Position numbers and translations under genes: made by a program. From Buddleja alternifolia (Eukaryota > Streptophyta > Magnoliopsida > Lamiales > Scrophulariaceae), in contig CM033402.1 of assembly GCA_019426215.1 (NCBI GenBank), forward strand, positions 8,805,246 through 8,869,245: a DNA stretch of 64,000 nucleotides, in the 5' to 3' direction. The notes beneath the pieces were generated by a model. It was not told the DNA's origin and searched no databases. It was given only the letters and a program-made list of their open reading frames with translations. Shown one piece after another: positions 37,086 to 47,977 of this stretch. Position 1 is the first letter of the stretch, and every line of letters begins with the position of its first letter.

Positions 37086-37479
37086 AGTCCAAGGTGGTTA
37101 AGCAATGGATACTCTTGGCCCGCATGAGTATAAACTGTGTACGGCACCCCTACTAAAACAAATTATATATATATATTTTCTTGAACTAGATAATGACTTG
37201 ATCCCTTTTATTAGGGTACGTAGGCAACTTGGATATATTTTCTAAGTCCAGTCATAAGTTCGAAAAAAAATTGTTGTTCATGTGGAATGTAAACTAGAAA
37301 AAAAGAAGAAGCATATATACCGTAAATCATTATAAGATAGAAAAAAAAGATTATATTATGTAATTGCGAAAAACAAAGGTACTCATTACAAGAAGAAAAA
37401 AAACAGCGAGAGAGAGAGAGAGAGAAAAGAGAGAAACACACTGAAGGAAATGGAGTTCCTCAATTCTCCTTTTCACAGC
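37086..37479. other. Tat 3' remnant and simple sequence
   Basis: Contains gggtacgtaggcaacttgg, familiar from Tat-type 3' regions, then AT-rich DNA and a (GA)n run at about 37408-37434. No gene recognised. Confidence 0.5.
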
Positions 37480-38597
37480 CTGTAGATGGGGAAATTTAGT
37501 CAAATAGCAACATTTTGCATAGGATATTAAGGGTATAGCAACCAAATTGGAAAGCTTTAAGTGTATAGCATAGGAAGTCAATTGGGGTCCACTCCCAACT
37601 CATTTAAAAGAAAAAAAAGGATAAAGAAAATACCCATTAAGTAAAAGGACGGAAATACCCTTACTTCCAAATTAGAAAATAGAAAAATCAATAATTATTA
37701 ATTACCAAAATGCCCTATTAAACAATATTAAACAAAATGAATTCATTCTTCTCATTTCATTCATTCCCGTCGGTCCCTCTCTTCCTCTCTGTCAATTGCT
37801 ACTTCTCCCGGGAAAATTAATCAAACAGTTCCCTCTCTCGATCGCTTCTCTATCGGAAAATTAAGCAAACACCCATTGGGAGTTCAACCACGCCAGCCGT
37901 CAGGAAGAGGAAAAATTGACATTGAAAAGCTTCTTAAATTGGTAATGTTTTCCCAAAGTTTGAGTTCAATGTGATGCTTAAATAGGATGGGTTGTTGTTA
38001 AAATATGATAATTTATTATTTAATTAGTTGTTTTAACAATTATGTAGTTTCTTCAATTTTATTAGGGTTCTTGAGAATTTGATTATGCCTAATTATATAG
38101 GGAAAGCCATTGTCGGATTATGTGCAGGATGGGCGAATGTGCTATTTAGACATTAGAGATATGAAATCTGCATCTAAAAAGTACGAAATAATGTAACATT
38201 TTTGCACCAGTATAAATAGTTCTGTTAGCAAGTGGTGTTGATCGATGTTAGTTACAACTCATCTGTTAAAGAGGATGTTAAATGTGCAATTGCTTTGTAA
38301 ATCTGTTTTATGATAACTGAGAACTGAGAATTTTATTCAAATGAAGTTAAGTTGTGTTTGTATTGATCTATTTTATTCAAATAAAGTTAGGATGTTAAAT
38401 GTACATTTGCACCAGTATCAAACTGAGAATTTTATTCAAATGAATTGTGTTTGTATTGATCAATTTGGAGCTTGTTATGGTAGTTTCATGTTATGATGAA
38501 TTTCAATTTTCATGTTTTGAATCTATTTTTTTTTTTAAGTTTTAATATAAGTTGGATCATAACGTTCATCTCACACAAACTACATTCTGATGTAATT

Positions 38598-38718
38598 GCA
38601 GATTGCAATCTGCTTTATTAACAACAGATTGTAATCTGCTGTTACTAAGGCAGATTGCAATCTGCTTTATTAACAACAGATTGTAATCTGCTGTTACTAA
38701 CAGCAGATTGCAATCTGC
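38598..38718. repeat. Palindromic tandem repeats upstream of the transposase
   Basis: The 16-bp perfect palindrome gcagattgcaatctgc occurs at 38598, 38650 and 38703 (spacing 52 and 53). A near-palindrome cagattgtaatctg lies between successive copies. The block ends about 70 bp before the transposase ATG. Confidence 0.92.
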
Positions 38719-38785
38719 TTTATAAGTTGGATCCATTTTGTTTTTGATATTCAATATATAAATTTCTTTTACTTTTTTCAGTCAA

Positions 38786-40414
38786 ATGTCTGAGATTCCA
38801 TTATATTATCGATATGATGGTGAGTGGAAGGAAAAAGAGGGACAGAATGGATCATATGGATGGGTTTTAAGGAATGGTAGTCAAATGAAGAATGCGTTAA
38901 TAGTAGATGATCCAGACACGATAACTCTTGCCCATTTACATGAGCGGATATTTGAAAGGGCTCCTTTTGATCGAATGAGTACAGATATTAGGTTGAGTTA
39001 TATTCCATCGTCATATAACGATTCGGGTCACGTATATATCGAGAATGATTTTGATGCAAAGTGTTATCTTAAGGACCGTTGTAATGTATCGAAGAATAGA
39101 AGCACTCTATATGTTGAGCTAATGAGAAACGATGAAGTTGACAATGTGATTTTTGACAATGACAATGGTGGAGATGATGATTTTTACATGGACATGGGAG
39201 AGAGAAGGATTTTTGATTCTTCATTTGCACAAAGTAGCAAGGGCGGTAATATTGTTGAGCCAATGTCCCCGGTCCTCCATCAAGATAACACCTCAATAGC
39301 CTCTGCCCCAACTCCTTTGCCAAATCCCATTGGCGCATCTCAATCATCAAATTGTATTGTTGGTGCTCTAACTCCCTCTAATACTACTCCAGATTCTCCA
39401 ATCCAACAGATTCAACTTGTAGACAAAGACAACACTGAAGATTTTAGGGATCATTACGAACCACTTATAAGTGAGGACAGTCGTCGAGAGTTCAATTTTA
39501 GTGATGGTATAGATATTGCGATTGGAGCGGAATTCATTGACAAAGCAGAGTTGAGAAACTTGGTAGTAAACTCTTCGTTGAAACATTGTTTTGATTTTAC
39601 CATAACGAGGTCAAATAATAAAATATTTTCGGCGAAGTGTAAAATCAAGGATTGCGAGTGGAGGTTGTACGCGGCGAAGGTTAAAGGCTCAGATAAATTC
39701 TCGTTGCGTATTCATAATAAGGTTCATACAGGCTCTCCTGTTAGTGCCACAGAAAATAGACACGCAAAGTCCACTTCAAGGTTAGTTGCTAATATATTGG
39801 CAAAGGAATTTCCAGGTCAGCCGGACACACCTACGCCAAAGAATATAATGTTCAAAATGCAACAAACTTATGGCGTGACAGTAACTTACTACAAAGCATG
39901 GAATGGGAAAAACATTGCTAGAAGTATTATTAGGGGGGGAGATTTGAAAGCTAGTTTTGGTATTCTTCCTAGTTATTTGTATACTTTGAAGAAGTTGAAT
40001 CCCGGTACAATCTGTCAGTTGGTTAAAAATGAGGAAAACAAGTTTATTTCTCTTTTTTTTGGATTAGGAGCGTGCATTGAAGGCTTCAAGTTTATGAGGA
40101 AGGTAATTGCAGTTGATGGGACTTGGTTGAAGACTAAGTATAAGGGCGTGTTAATTGTTTGCACTGCACAAGACGCGAATAAACATCAATATCCATTTGC
40201 CTTTGGCATAGTTAAATCAGAAAGTGAAGAATCATGGCAATGGTTCCTAGATAAACTTGTGGACCTCATACCCGATGATGATGAATTGGTCATCATGTCA
40301 GACAGAAACCAAGGCCTCATTAATGCAGTTCCTAAAGTTTACCCGAGGGCTCAGCACGGCTATTGTGCTTGGCATATTTCTCAAAATATTAAGTCACGCG
40401 TTAAGTCAGGTTAA
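38786..40414 (+). CDS. MULE transposase, C-terminally truncated
   Basis: 542 residues. It starts at an ATG a few bases after a likely 5'UTR acceptor (tttttcag). Residues 1-110 are a PB1-like N-terminal region. Residues 235-300 show the MuDR-type DNA-binding domain (CKIKDCEWRLYAAK). Residues 436-535 are the MULE catalytic domain, with the first Asp in AVDGTWLK (D444), the second in IMSDRNQG (D506), and the CAWHI C/H motif. The frame stops shortly after, at KSRVKSG; the likely third acidic residue and the SWIM zinc finger are not seen downstream. A donor-like g/gttaat overlaps the stop, so an intron is possible, but no following exon was recognised before the minus gene at 41413. No stop or frameshift within the frame. 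Confidence 0.88.
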   Translation: MSEIPLYYRYDGEWKEKEGQNGSYGWVLRNGSQMKNALIVDDPDTITLAHLHERIFERAPFDRMSTDIRLSYIPSSYNDSGHVYIENDFDAKCYLKDRCNVSKNRSTLYVELMRNDEVDNVIFDNDNGGDDDFYMDMGERRIFDSSFAQSSKGGNIVEPMSPVLHQDNTSIASAPTPLPNPIGASQSSNCIVGALTPSNTTPDSPIQQIQLVDKDNTEDFRDHYEPLISEDSRREFNFSDGIDIAIGAEFIDKAELRNLVVNSSLKHCFDFTITRSNNKIFSAKCKIKDCEWRLYAAKVKGSDKFSLRIHNKVHTGSPVSATENRHAKSTSRLVANILAKEFPGQPDTPTPKNIMFKMQQTYGVTVTYYKAWNGKNIARSIIRGGDLKASFGILPSYLYTLKKLNPGTICQLVKNEENKFISLFFGLGACIEGFKFMRKVIAVDGTWLKTKYKGVLIVCTAQDANKHQYPFAFGIVKSESEESWQWFLDKLVDLIPDDDELVIMSDRNQGLINAVPKVYPRAQHGYCAWHISQNIKSRVKSG

Positions 40415-40489
40415 TTTATTTCTGAAAATATTATTATCTACTTCTATAATATATTAAAGTCATGCATTAATATTTTAAAATTTCTCCCG

Positions 40490-40885
40490 ATTAGATTGGT
40501 ACCCCGATTCATCCAGTATACATCTATACTGGTTAGATTGGTACCCTGATCCATCCAGTACACATCTATAATATATTAATTTAGCTCACCATTTTCACTA
40601 AAAGATCCTAATTTAATAAAGAAAAGAACTATAAATGTAATAAACTAAAAAAACATATATAAGAAAAAAATATATAATATATACCAGTTAGATTGGTACT
40701 CCGATCCACCCAGTATATATCTATACCGGTTAGATTGATATCCGGATCCATACGGTATACATCTATACCGGTTAGATTGGTACCCTGATCCATACGGTAT
40801 ACATCTATACCGGTTAGATTGGTACCCCGATCCATACGGTATACATCTATCCCGGTTAGATTGGTACCCCGATCCATACGGTATT
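40490..40885. repeat. 42-bp minisatellite in two blocks
   Basis: Units carry accggttagattggtacccc followed by gatccatacggtatacatctat. There are about two copies at 40490-40570 and five at 40682-40885. They occupy the place where the transposase C-terminus would be expected. Confidence 0.9.
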
Positions 40886-41412
40886 CATGAATTATACACT
40901 TAATTAACGAAGTAAATTAAATTTAGAAACTTCAATTATTTAGCTCACCATTTTCACATGAATAAACATATATTTATCCATGTATAATATATTAATCAAT
41001 GAAGTAAAATTAAAAATCATAAAAGTTATCAATTTGTATTACATATGCATGAATTACCCTTAATTTAGCAAAGAACCTGCTTCCATCCTCCCACTAAATT
41101 TTGAGTTGACTCCCAAAATTTTTTCCACTATCCACTTAGCTATCAACTTATATATGTCCCCTTATACAGTATATGTGATAGAAGTTTATGTGACTAATTT
41201 AAAGAGGAATACATTCTAAGTTCCAAATATGTAGCCTAAGCTATGCAAAAACTAAACACAATATAACCCTCAGACAAATAAAACTAATAGACAAATAAAA
41301 CAGCAAACCATAAACTTAAATGTATCAGAAAATACAGAAAATTAAAGTCTACATAATCATTCCACAAAAAGGTAAAATACAAGTAAAAATAGTAAATTAC
41401 ACGGGACATAGA

Positions 41413-43538
41413 CTATTTCCTTTTACTCAAAACCCTCCGTCCCCTAGTCAAATAAGCGGGACTCGTGAATGGGGTCTGCGTATATTTGGATTTCCTCTTA
41501 ACCCTCTTTTCTTTGTTTTCATCAGGCACAATGCTTGATATACCATTTTTATCACCCCTATCGCCAACCGTAACATCATCATCGACCCGTTCCTGTACAG
41601 CCTCATTCTGCACACCAAGAAAATCATCATCATCTCCAACTACCGGGTGCAAAACAGCTGCATCCAAATCCTGCCCACCATATTCTTGCCCAACACGATC
41701 ATCATTGTCATTGCAATTACGCACACTATGTTCTTGGTGCTCCTTCTCTTCCCCGTGGTTCGGCTGAGTCCATTTTACCACATCTTCTACCTTGTCTTCC
41801 AACCGTTGTAGTTTTTCATTCTGAAGAGCCATATCTCTTCTTAACTCGGACATATTTTCCATCAACGATTCCAGCATTTTAAGCACATGATTTGTAGACT
41901 TGGAAGGTATTGTTGAACCACGTGGAACGGGGTCCTAGGCAGGTGTAGCACTATGTTTAAATACAATCACTTTTTTAAGGAACGAAAGTCGACCTTCAAC
42001 ATCTTCTCGCCAAATATCCTCAAAGAATACACTGTCCCCATTCTCAAGTATATTCGTCCGCTGATCAGTAGTGGTGTCAACGGTAGTGACGGGAAGGTAC
42101 TGGTCGATAGGAGCAAAACCCTGCATGTGGCTAGCTTGCAACTCCTCTGCCGTCGGTGTAAGTATGCTCTTGATTTCCTGAAACTCTCAAAAATATAGAA
42201 CCAATCATTACTATATTATAAAACGTAAAATATATAACATGCTGAAAATTTAAAGCACCAACCTTCGAGTTACCAACCACTTGTAGAATTTGGCTCAAAG
42301 ATGGAGCTTGCTTTCTCACATTGAATTGAGTGTTCCAATAGCAAATTCTTGGCAATTGGCCAATAATAGCATCCCTCACACGCCCAATGCTCGGTGACAG
42401 AGCGGGAATACATTCAAACGGCAGCAACTACACACATGAACAATCAAAATTGTGAGATAACAAACTACATAAATTAAACAAACAGGTTTTAACAATGGAA
42501 TACAAAAATTTCATTACCATTAGTGGAAGAATGAAGCCATAACATGTCCACTGTGGATTTGCTGAACTACATAGCCTTTTGATATTCAAATTTCGCACTT
42601 CCTTTATTAGATAACAGTAACTCATCCTACCCCATGGATAAGTGCGTGCAACATCAATGTCATCAACAATTGCAACCAAAGCTTGATCTATTTCACAATC
42701 TTCTAACCGACGACTAAATAACACAGATGCCTAAAAAAATAACACTGCTAACTTCAACTTGTCTAACAAAAGGCTCTCCCTCTCTTGTTGCCTAACACTC
42801 CCACTTGTGCCTCCAATCTCTTCAGCAGGGATAGCAGGGATAGTGAAGTTGCTAAGCATATTCCTTACAAGCTTGAGTGTTATTTTTTTTTCGCAGAATC
42901 GTTCCTCGAAACCATCACCACCACGTAAAACCTCTGATGGATAAAGAGAGCTATTCAATCCGCTAATAAGTGTATGCTTTAGTAGGGAGTACCGTATAGG
43001 AGTGCCATTAAGTACCAACCACAATTCAAGTTTATTGTTCATTTGCACTTGTCTGCTCAGAAGCATCCACAATGGGCTTAGACACATTTCTATGTAAGGA
43101 GCAACTTCAAAGAGATGGCCAAATTGTGAAGTCTTAAACCAATTTAACCCACGGGGGTGATCTTCCAAGCAATCTTCAATAAATTTTACTTCTTTTGCCA
43201 ATTTACAATGAGTTGCGAATTTACACTCGAAATTAAATTCATTGGGAGTCAATATAAGATTGGGTCGAGGGATGACATTTACGCCATTAACCTAAGAATA
43301 AGTTATACAATTTAATTCAAAAAACTAAGACAAGTTTAATATAATATTAAGAGTAAAGTAGAAATCATTACATTTTACTTACCGGGATGGGATTGAGAGT
43401 GGGAGTGGGTGATTGGGTTACAGATGGAGATGAAAATTCTATTCGACGACCCGGTAATCGTGGATTTGGATCAGGATTGGGATTGGAATTCGGAGCAGGT
43501 CGAGTGGACGAACTCCGCTTAGAACGATTCCGTCGCAT
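41413..43538 (-). pseudogene. DUF1985-domain gene of the MULE, two nonsense codons
   Basis: Four exons join with GT/AG borders, all phase 0: 43538-43383, 43291-42518, 42427-42263 and 42177-41413. Together they give 620 codons including the end stop. Exon 1 encodes a basic, Pro/Asn-rich N-terminus (MRRNRSKRSSSTRP). Exon 2 carries the DUF1985-like core (LVLNGTPIRYSLLKHTLISGL, then VAIVDDIDVARTYPWGRMSY). Exon 4 has a coiled-coil-like segment (LRRDMALQNEKLQRLEDKVE), an acidic region and a basic tail (RGRRVLSKRK). In-frame TAG codons at 42731-42733 and 41935-41937 break it; no frameshift seen. Relatives usually have a C48 (Ulp1) peptidase after DUF1985; none is visible here. Convergent with the transposase gene. 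Confidence 0.8.
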
Positions 43539-44204
43539 CTTTATATAGAGCATGGAGACAGAAAAATCACAATTCATATTCAATTGAACACAATTAGTTT
43601 TTATCCTTCAATAAACTTTTACTTTAAACTATTATTCTCCAATATACCCAAACTTTAAATTTTCAACACTTGAAAAATTTCTACATCCATTTTATTGAAT
43701 AGAAAGGATAATTGTCACATTATGTTGTTTTGGGACATTGAGGTAACAGTGTTGTTGTATTCTTGCATATTCAATCCCAGGAAGTTAATGTAATCCATTT
43801 TTCTATCAAATAAATTATACTACTTATGCAATGCTTTAATTCCTCCTGCTTCTGTCAATACATCCATAAGAATCAAACTTCAAAGTTTCAAGACCTCAAC
43901 CATTTCTGCACATATTTAAAATTACACACAAGTTCCACACCTGCATAGGATTTCACAAGCTTCAAAACCTCAACAATCAATACACACAAATTACACACAA
44001 ATTCCACACACCACAGAGGACTTCACAAACTTCAAAACCACAACAATTAATACACATAAATTCCACACCTGCAGAGGACTTCACAAACTTCAAACCACAG
44101 CAATTAATATACCCAAATGATATTTTTTTGTGGGTAATTTGAAGTGAAATGAGGGATAAACCCTATCCCCTAAAACGATGGGTTAGAGGGGACCGGGTTA
44201 GAGA

Positions 44205-44345
44205 GAGAGAGAGAGAGACCTTCAACGTTTTCTTCTTCTTCTTCTCGCGTTCGTCCTCTTCTTCTTCTCGCGTTCGTCCTCTTCTCCTTCCTCTTCTTCT
44301 CGCGTTCGTCCTCTTCTTCTTCCTCTTCTCTTGTTTTTTTTTCTC
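44205..44345. repeat. (GA)n run and CTT-rich minisatellite near the MULE 3' end
   Basis: gagagagagagagaga is followed by three copies of ttcttctcgcgttcgtcctc. Open frames on both strands here are low-complexity by-products. Confidence 0.85.
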
Positions 44346-44659
44346 CTTTTCACGTTGATTCATCAGATGGTGAGAGAGAGATTTGAGTTTATTGTTTCTG
44401 TTTAACTAAAAGGGTATATAAGTCATTACATATTTAATTAAGTTATTTTATTATCTTTATATTAAAATAAAAGGGTATATTGGTATTTGGAGAAAATTAT
44501 GGGTCCACAACTCAATAAAAGAAATGAAAAAGAAAAACCATAAGTCAAAGTTGCTATTTCCCTAAAGCCTATGCAAAATGTTGCTATTGGCTTAATTTTC
44601 TGCTGTAGATGTGCTATCAAAGTCTTCAAGGTTTTTAATGTTTCATCACTCATTGGAAA

Positions 44660-46655
44660 AGCATTCTCAAGAGCAGTAATACTCCTTGATACGAACTTAA
44701 ACTCTCTTCAACTTCAAATAAAGACTCCCTGATACGAGCTTAAATTATCAACAATACTCCTTGATATGAGTATTAAATGACTACAATTCTCAACAAATCC
44801 AAGCACAATACTCCTTGATAAGAGTACAAACTACCTACAAATTAAAGAACTCCTTGACAAGATATAAACTATCTAAAAATTAAAGAACTCCTTGATATGA
44901 GCATAAACTATCTTCAAATTCAAATAAAGACTCCCTGATATGTGTATAAAAGGTTCTCAAATCCCAAATTGATGCAAGTGTGGTACTCCTTGATATGAGT
45001 ATAAATTATCTACCAAATCGAATCACTCCATTGACATAAATATAAACAGTCAACAGATTTGACTAATTCAAGAACTCTTTGGGAAGAGTTTAAAAACGTC
45101 TACAAATCAAATTCAAAGTGAATAACTCTTGACAAGAGTATAAATCGTTTATTTTTTATGAAGGAAGTTCTCTTGATATAGGAAGATATTTATTGCTTTA
45201 ATTTTGCCTTGCAAACCATGATTGGTGGGTGGGTCCCATCTAATTTTGAAAGAAAGTGAAAGAGATTAAGAAGATTGCCAAAAATTAATTTGGCGAAATA
45301 AATTGGTTTATTAAATTGTAAAGTCTAAGATTAACTCTTAAATTTTATTCAGTGGTGCATTTGATGAAGTCCAAGGCGCCAATACAAAGCCCAATTACAA
45401 AGAAATTAAGTAATGGACCATGCATTATTCACTCCAACGCTAGCTTTCAAGCATCGTCCACGGATAAGTCTCGAGGGGCATTTGTAGACAAATTAAATTC
45501 GTAGCCAATGAAATGGCGACACGTGAAAATAATATATTAGATATCAATTGAAATTTTTCTTGTTATATTTTAGGAATTTAATCAAATTCTAATTCCTAAA
45601 TTAAATAGTTAAATAATTAATATTCTAAATATATATTTCTAGAAAATCCAAAAAGCCATGTGCCTAAATAATATATTATGACAAAACAAATTTAAGATTG
45701 CTTCACCTTTCAAAACATTCCATACAAAATTTTCCTTGTAAAAGAGAAAATCTATAAGATCTATATAATATAATATTATATATATATATATATTTAAAAT
45801 AACTAAGTGGTGCTACACGCCACTTAGTTAGTACCTTATATATATATTTATATTAATATCATGTAAAGATTAATTTCCTGTTTTGAATTAGATTGCAAAT
45901 CAAATCATATTCTATTGCAATTTAAATTATATCTTCAAATGAAGGAAATAAATTGTCAACCAAGTTATTGAGGGCCAATCAAATTGCGCCACCTCATCAA
46001 ATAATTATGGCAAAATTTTCATTCCTACAACTATAAATAGGGGTTCAAATTCAAGAATTCAACACACCAAAATTTGAGCAAGAGAGAGATATCAAAAAAT
46101 GTATTGAAATTCTCTCTATTCAAATCCAAGAAGGTTGAAGACGACAATCAAGGCAGTTTGGTATCAATAAAGGTGGCAATCAAGACGATTTGGTGGCATT
46201 TAAGGCGATATTCAAGATATTCTTGGTGACCATTGAGAATTTCAAGGCGTCGTTCAAGGCGTTGTTGGTAGAACTCATCAAATATTTAATTCGTGATCAC
46301 GATGCTAAAACCACAAATTAACGTTATTAAAATTCAAGTCAAATTTGGAGGAGATCGAAGAGTCGAATCCACCAACAAAAATACTCAAATAATAATGTTT
46401 AATTCAAGATTACATCGCGAATCTCTCAAACTCATGTTATTCAAAGATCAAGTCAACTTTGAAAGAAGATCAAAGTGCTGAAATTCCTTCAAAATTTCAA
46501 CATCGAAGATCAAATTGTTGAAGTGAAGAATCAGAGGAAAAAATTAGAGATTTGTATCTACAAATTGTTTAATTCAATAAAATTTCTTTGTGCAACTATT
46601 TTTCTTGTTTGACTAAATTGCAGACATTTTAAAATTTGTTGTTCACACTCTCATT
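44660..46655 (+). mobile_element. LTR-like repeat-rich unit, copy 2
   Basis: Inverted relative of 12250-14060. It opens with degenerate repeats of actccttgatatgagtataa (44685-45150). Then come a GC-poor part, a promoter-like block with ctataaataggggttcaaat (46030), the ggtggcaatcaaga block (46160-46260) and an aataaaatttc signal near 46577, ending ...gttgttcaca. No protein domain. Upstream boundary and TSD not resolved. Probably a solo LTR or a non-coding LTR derivative. Confidence 0.55.
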
Positions 46656-46689
46656 CCGACTAAGAATTTCCTATCCATCGAAAAACTTA

Positions 46690-47852
46690 TACCAATAATG
46701 CATAAATGCAAACAGATTCATAGGTGATCATTCGGAGGTGAAATCGTTAATTTTAATTTTTTTTATCCCACCTGGGATGAAGAAAATCTTAATATTAGTC
46801 CTAAAGCATTTTTGAGTGACTCAATCATGCTTGAATCGTATTTGAAATTAGAAAATCTAGAATTATACACATTCAATTTCTGTTTACCGCAATTCAACAT
46901 ATTTTGTGCTTTAAAGGATCTACTCCTCGTATGGATAGAATACGTTGGTAACAGTCTTACTAAATTACTATCAATGTGCCCATTGTTGGAATTTTATGGT
47001 TAAGGAGATGTTGGAATATTAGTGTGTCGGATATTTAATGTGCCCAGTCTAAAGATTTTGGTCATCAGCAATTGCTCAGTATCTTATTATGTTTCTGGAA
47101 GTGCACCTCTCTGTTTTCTTTTTTTTGGTTATTAACCAGAGTGTCCACCGCCGATCGCAGTGACTAGTCCCCTCGCTGATTTGCCGGCACCTCTAAGGGT
47201 GGGACAGCTGGCCAAGAAAATCTGCTCCATTCCCAAAATACACCTCTCTGTTGCGTATCCTCTATGTTAGAGGAATCTTTACAAGCCTCAGAATCAGCTA
47301 CTACAGAAAATCAATATAAGAGGCCTCTTTTGACAACCACCTTCAACACGATCATCAATATCCGATAGACTATGTTTCAGGAACACTGTACTACGCAATA
47401 ATGGGATTCCGCAACATTCAAACACTCACCATATGCAATTACTCACTTCAGACATTTCCCACAATAAAGAGGATATTGATAACTTGAACAATGTTTCCAA
47501 TTCTTATGAAGCTTCTTTTGAAAACTCATTACACGTTCTAGAATACAACGGTCTGGCCTTTTTTATGAAGACTTCTCCTAAACTGAAAAGTTTTTCGATT
47601 CATCTTAGACCCAAAGTAGTCTATTTCCGCCCCAACTATTATCTTGATATTGTGGATCATCCTTGCTTAAGTCATCTATGGTCTCCAACATGCATAGAGG
47701 AAACTCTAGAAAAGGTGAAGGTAAGAGAATTCAAGGGGGCTAAAAAGGAACTTCTTGTTATAAAATTTCTCCTGAAGTTTGGCAAGGTATTAGAAAAATT
47801 GAGCATCTTTACTCAAAAGATAAGACAGGTAATGGAAGTGACACAAAATTAG
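46690..47852 (+). pseudogene. F-box/LRR protein with FBD domain, pseudogene
   Basis: No F-box start is seen; it is 5' truncated by the repeat unit. Frames show an LRR part (SYLKLENLELYTFNF, then VPSLKILVISNCSVSYYVSG), then MGFRNIQTLTICNYSLQ, then an FBD-type C-terminus (KVKVREFKGAKKELLVIKFLL, KFGKVLEKLSIF). A 125-bp SINE-like insertion at 47116 interrupts the LRR. If that is ignored, at least two further frame changes and a stop after LEFYG remain. F-box/FBD proteins are substrate receptors of SCF ubiquitin ligases and often occur as decayed copies in plant genomes. Confidence 0.75.
47116..47240 (-). mobile_element. Short SINE-like insertion in the F-box pseudogene
   Basis: 125 bp flanked by perfect 12-bp direct repeats cacctctctgtt (47104-47115 and 47241-47252). 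On the minus strand it ends in an A-rich tail (ccaaaaaaaagaaaa). The LRR reading frame continues on the other side when the insert and one repeat are ignored. The body is GC-rich; no clear A/B boxes, so it may be a 5'-truncated retroposon. Confidence 0.75.
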
Positions 47853-47977
47853 CGTATTATGAAATCATCTATAAGATGAAGTCGTTTGAGATTATCTCTG
47901 ATTAATTACGTGTAATTGTTTCCCATGTTTAAACCATGTAAACTTTTCAAGATCACCTCATTTTGTTAACCGACATA

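Larger units (their letters stand above)
37489..44602 (+). mobile_element. 7.1-kb Mutator-like element (MULE) with two genes
   Basis: The 5' end gggaaatttagtcaaatagc and the reverse-complemented 3' end cagaaaattaagccaatagc share the following caacattttgcatagg and then diverged homology for 150-200 bp. Perfect 9-bp TSD ctgtagatg flanks it at 37480-37488 and 44603-44611. It holds a MULE transposase gene (+) and a convergent four-exon DUF1985-type gene (-). MULEs pairing a transposase with DUF1985/Ulp1-type genes (Kaonashi-like) are known in plants. Transposase C-terminus and a Ulp1 domain were not found, so it is probably non-autonomous now. Confidence 0.9.

Noticed and set aside
38598..38718. 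CRISPR-like spaced palindromic repeats
   Set aside because: The spacers are repeats themselves, there are only three units, there are no cas genes, and the setting is a plant MULE.
40629..40877. 82-residue minus frame with 14-residue repeats
   Set aside because: Follows the 42-bp minisatellite unit exactly and has no independent support.
44149..44363. Overlapping frames on both strands rich in Phe/Ser or Lys/Arg/Glu
   Set aside because: Translation of a CTT-rich minisatellite; both strands open because of composition.
44462..44653. 63-residue minus frame taken as a whole gene
   Set aside because: It crosses the MULE end; only the part outside the element is of interest and is reported as a finding.
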